A stretch of 64,000 bases of DNA from Perlucidibaca aquatica (GTDB taxonomy: Bacteria; Pseudomonadota; Gammaproteobacteria; Pseudomonadales; Moraxellaceae). This document shows, one piece after another, positions 63,258 through 64,000 of the stretch (positions are counted from its first letter, which is position 1; each line of letters starts with the position of its first letter). Location of the stretch: assembly GCF_001676655.1 (NCBI RefSeq), contig NZ_LZDB01000002.1, positions 496,001-560,000 of the forward strand, given 5' to 3'. A program made the translations under genes and the position numbers. The notes under the pieces were generated by a model. That model ran no database searches. It had not been told where the DNA came from and saw only the letters and a program-made list of their open reading frames with translations.

Positions 63258-64000
63258 GTCAACCGGTAGATTTCTCGCAGTTCCCCGATGCCCGTGGCCG
63301 TTTTGGTAAGCACGGTGGCCGTTTTGTCTCGGAAACGCTGATGGGGGCGTTGGATGATCTCGACAAGCTCTATGCCCGTCTTAAGAACGATCCAGCCTTC
63401 ATGGCAGAGTTCGATCACGATCTGGCGCATTACGTGGGTCGTCCATCACCGCTGTATCACGCCGAGCGTTTGAGTCGTGAGCTCGGTGGCGCACAGATTT
63501 ACCTCAAGCGCGAAGATCTGAATCACACCGGCGCGCACAAGATCAACAACACCATCGGGCAGGCCTTGCTTGCCAAGCTGTCCGGCAAAACCCGCATCAT
63601 TGCAGAAACCGGGGCAGGGCAGCATGGCGTAGCAACAGCCACTATTGCGGCACGACTGGGCATGGAATGTGTAGTCTATATGGGCGCCGAAGACGTCAAG
63701 CGCCAGTCGCCGAATGTCTATCGCATGAAGTTGCTGGGCGCCACTGTGGTGCCGGTGACCTCGGGTTCGAAAACACTGAAAGATGCCCTCAACGAGGCCA
63801 TGCGTGATTGGGTCACCAACGTTGATGACACGTTCTACATCATCGGCACCGTCGCTGGCCCTGCGCCTTACCCCATGATGGTGCGTGACTTCCAATCGGT
63901 GATTGGTCGTGAAGCGCGCCGCCAATGCCTTGCGCAAACGGGAAAACTGCCCAATGCCTTGGTCGCCTGTGTCGGTGGCGGCTCTAACGCCATTGGCTTG
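63254..64000 (+). CDS. trpB: Tryptophan synthase beta chain, cut by window end
   Basis: PLP enzyme that joins indole and serine to tryptophan. The first 249 codons are present: [17 protein letters not shown], the PLP lysine in [32 protein letters not shown], and GGGSNAIG at the window edge. ATG overlaps the trpF stop. The full gene is normally about 400 codons. Confidence 0.97.
   Translation, partial: MSQPVDFSQFPDARGRFGKHGGRFVSETLMGALDDLDKLYARLKNDPAFMAEFDHDLAHYVGRPSPLYHAERLSRELGGAQIYLKREDLNHTGAHKINNTIGQALLAKLSGKTRIIAETGAGQHGVATATIAARLGMECVVYMGAEDVKRQSPNVYRMKLLGATVVPVTSGSKTLKDALNEAMRDWVTNVDDTFYIIGTVAGPAPYPMMVRDFQSVIGREARRQCLAQTGKLPNALVACVGGGSNAIGL

Noticed and set aside
1-64000. CRISPR array, rRNA, complete tRNA, or insertion sequence
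   Set aside because: No regularly spaced direct repeats, no tRNA body or rRNA signature, and no transposase motif were seen on either strand.

Overview
The window looks like a chromosomal segment of a gammaproteobacterium, probably of the order Pseudomonadales (a Moraxellaceae-like or Pseudomonas-like hydrocarbon degrader). The reasons are the gene order leuC-leuD-leuB-asd-usg-fimV-truA-trpF, as in Pseudomonas, together with an AlkB alkane hydroxylase, an NhaD antiporter and FimV. The assignment is an inference from gene content. No rRNA, complete tRNA, IS element or CRISPR array is visible.

Region 1 (1-712) is the edge of something else: a truncated minus-strand gene, AT-rich palindromes, and a 20-bp copy of a tRNA 3' end followed by a terminator. 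It reads as the distal attachment site of an element lying to the left.

Region 2 (about 780-34300) is a stress and carbon-energy island. It holds ackA, a PRC-barrel gene, a copper ATPase and xfp (phosphoketolase pathway); BON and CsbD genes; gnd-pgl facing a long minus-strand operon (small membrane protein, a 2895-aa cyclic beta-glucan synthase, zwf, HAD, pgi, pgm); three tandem Crp/Fnr-type regulators; a membrane-anchored ferritin-like protein; a phospholipase D-like lipoprotein; OmpA/DUF4398 lipoproteins; and more BON and CsbD genes. At least nine copies of one 20-bp near-palindrome (consensus TSTGTGCGNYASCGNACMGA) lie 50-120 bp before these transcription units, including all three regulator genes. 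This looks like a single regulon controlled by one or more of the Crp/Fnr proteins, and it is the main candidate for an undescribed system.

Region 3 (34300-48560) is ordinary accessory chromosome: an SGNH lipoprotein, NhaD, a six-gene operon (response regulator, YaiO-like barrel, HEAT protein, PgaC-like glycosyltransferase, methyltransferase, PPK2) that looks like an exopolysaccharide system, a TRIC channel, a TetR regulator with its operator and a diiron-like hydrolase, a Ca/Na antiporter, alkB, a ParE/Phd toxin-antitoxin pair and a DUF4287 gene.

Region 4 (48580-51284) is an integron cassette array without an integrase. It has one attI-like site, four attC sites and AT-rich genes of unknown function, all on the minus strand, wedged between a DUF4287 gene and the LysR gene next to the leu operon.

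Region 5 (51400-64000) is conserved core: LysR, an HPP-family membrane protein, leuCDB, asd, a catalytically dead asd paralog, a short fimV, truA, a second FimV-like gene, trpF and trpB (cut by the window end).
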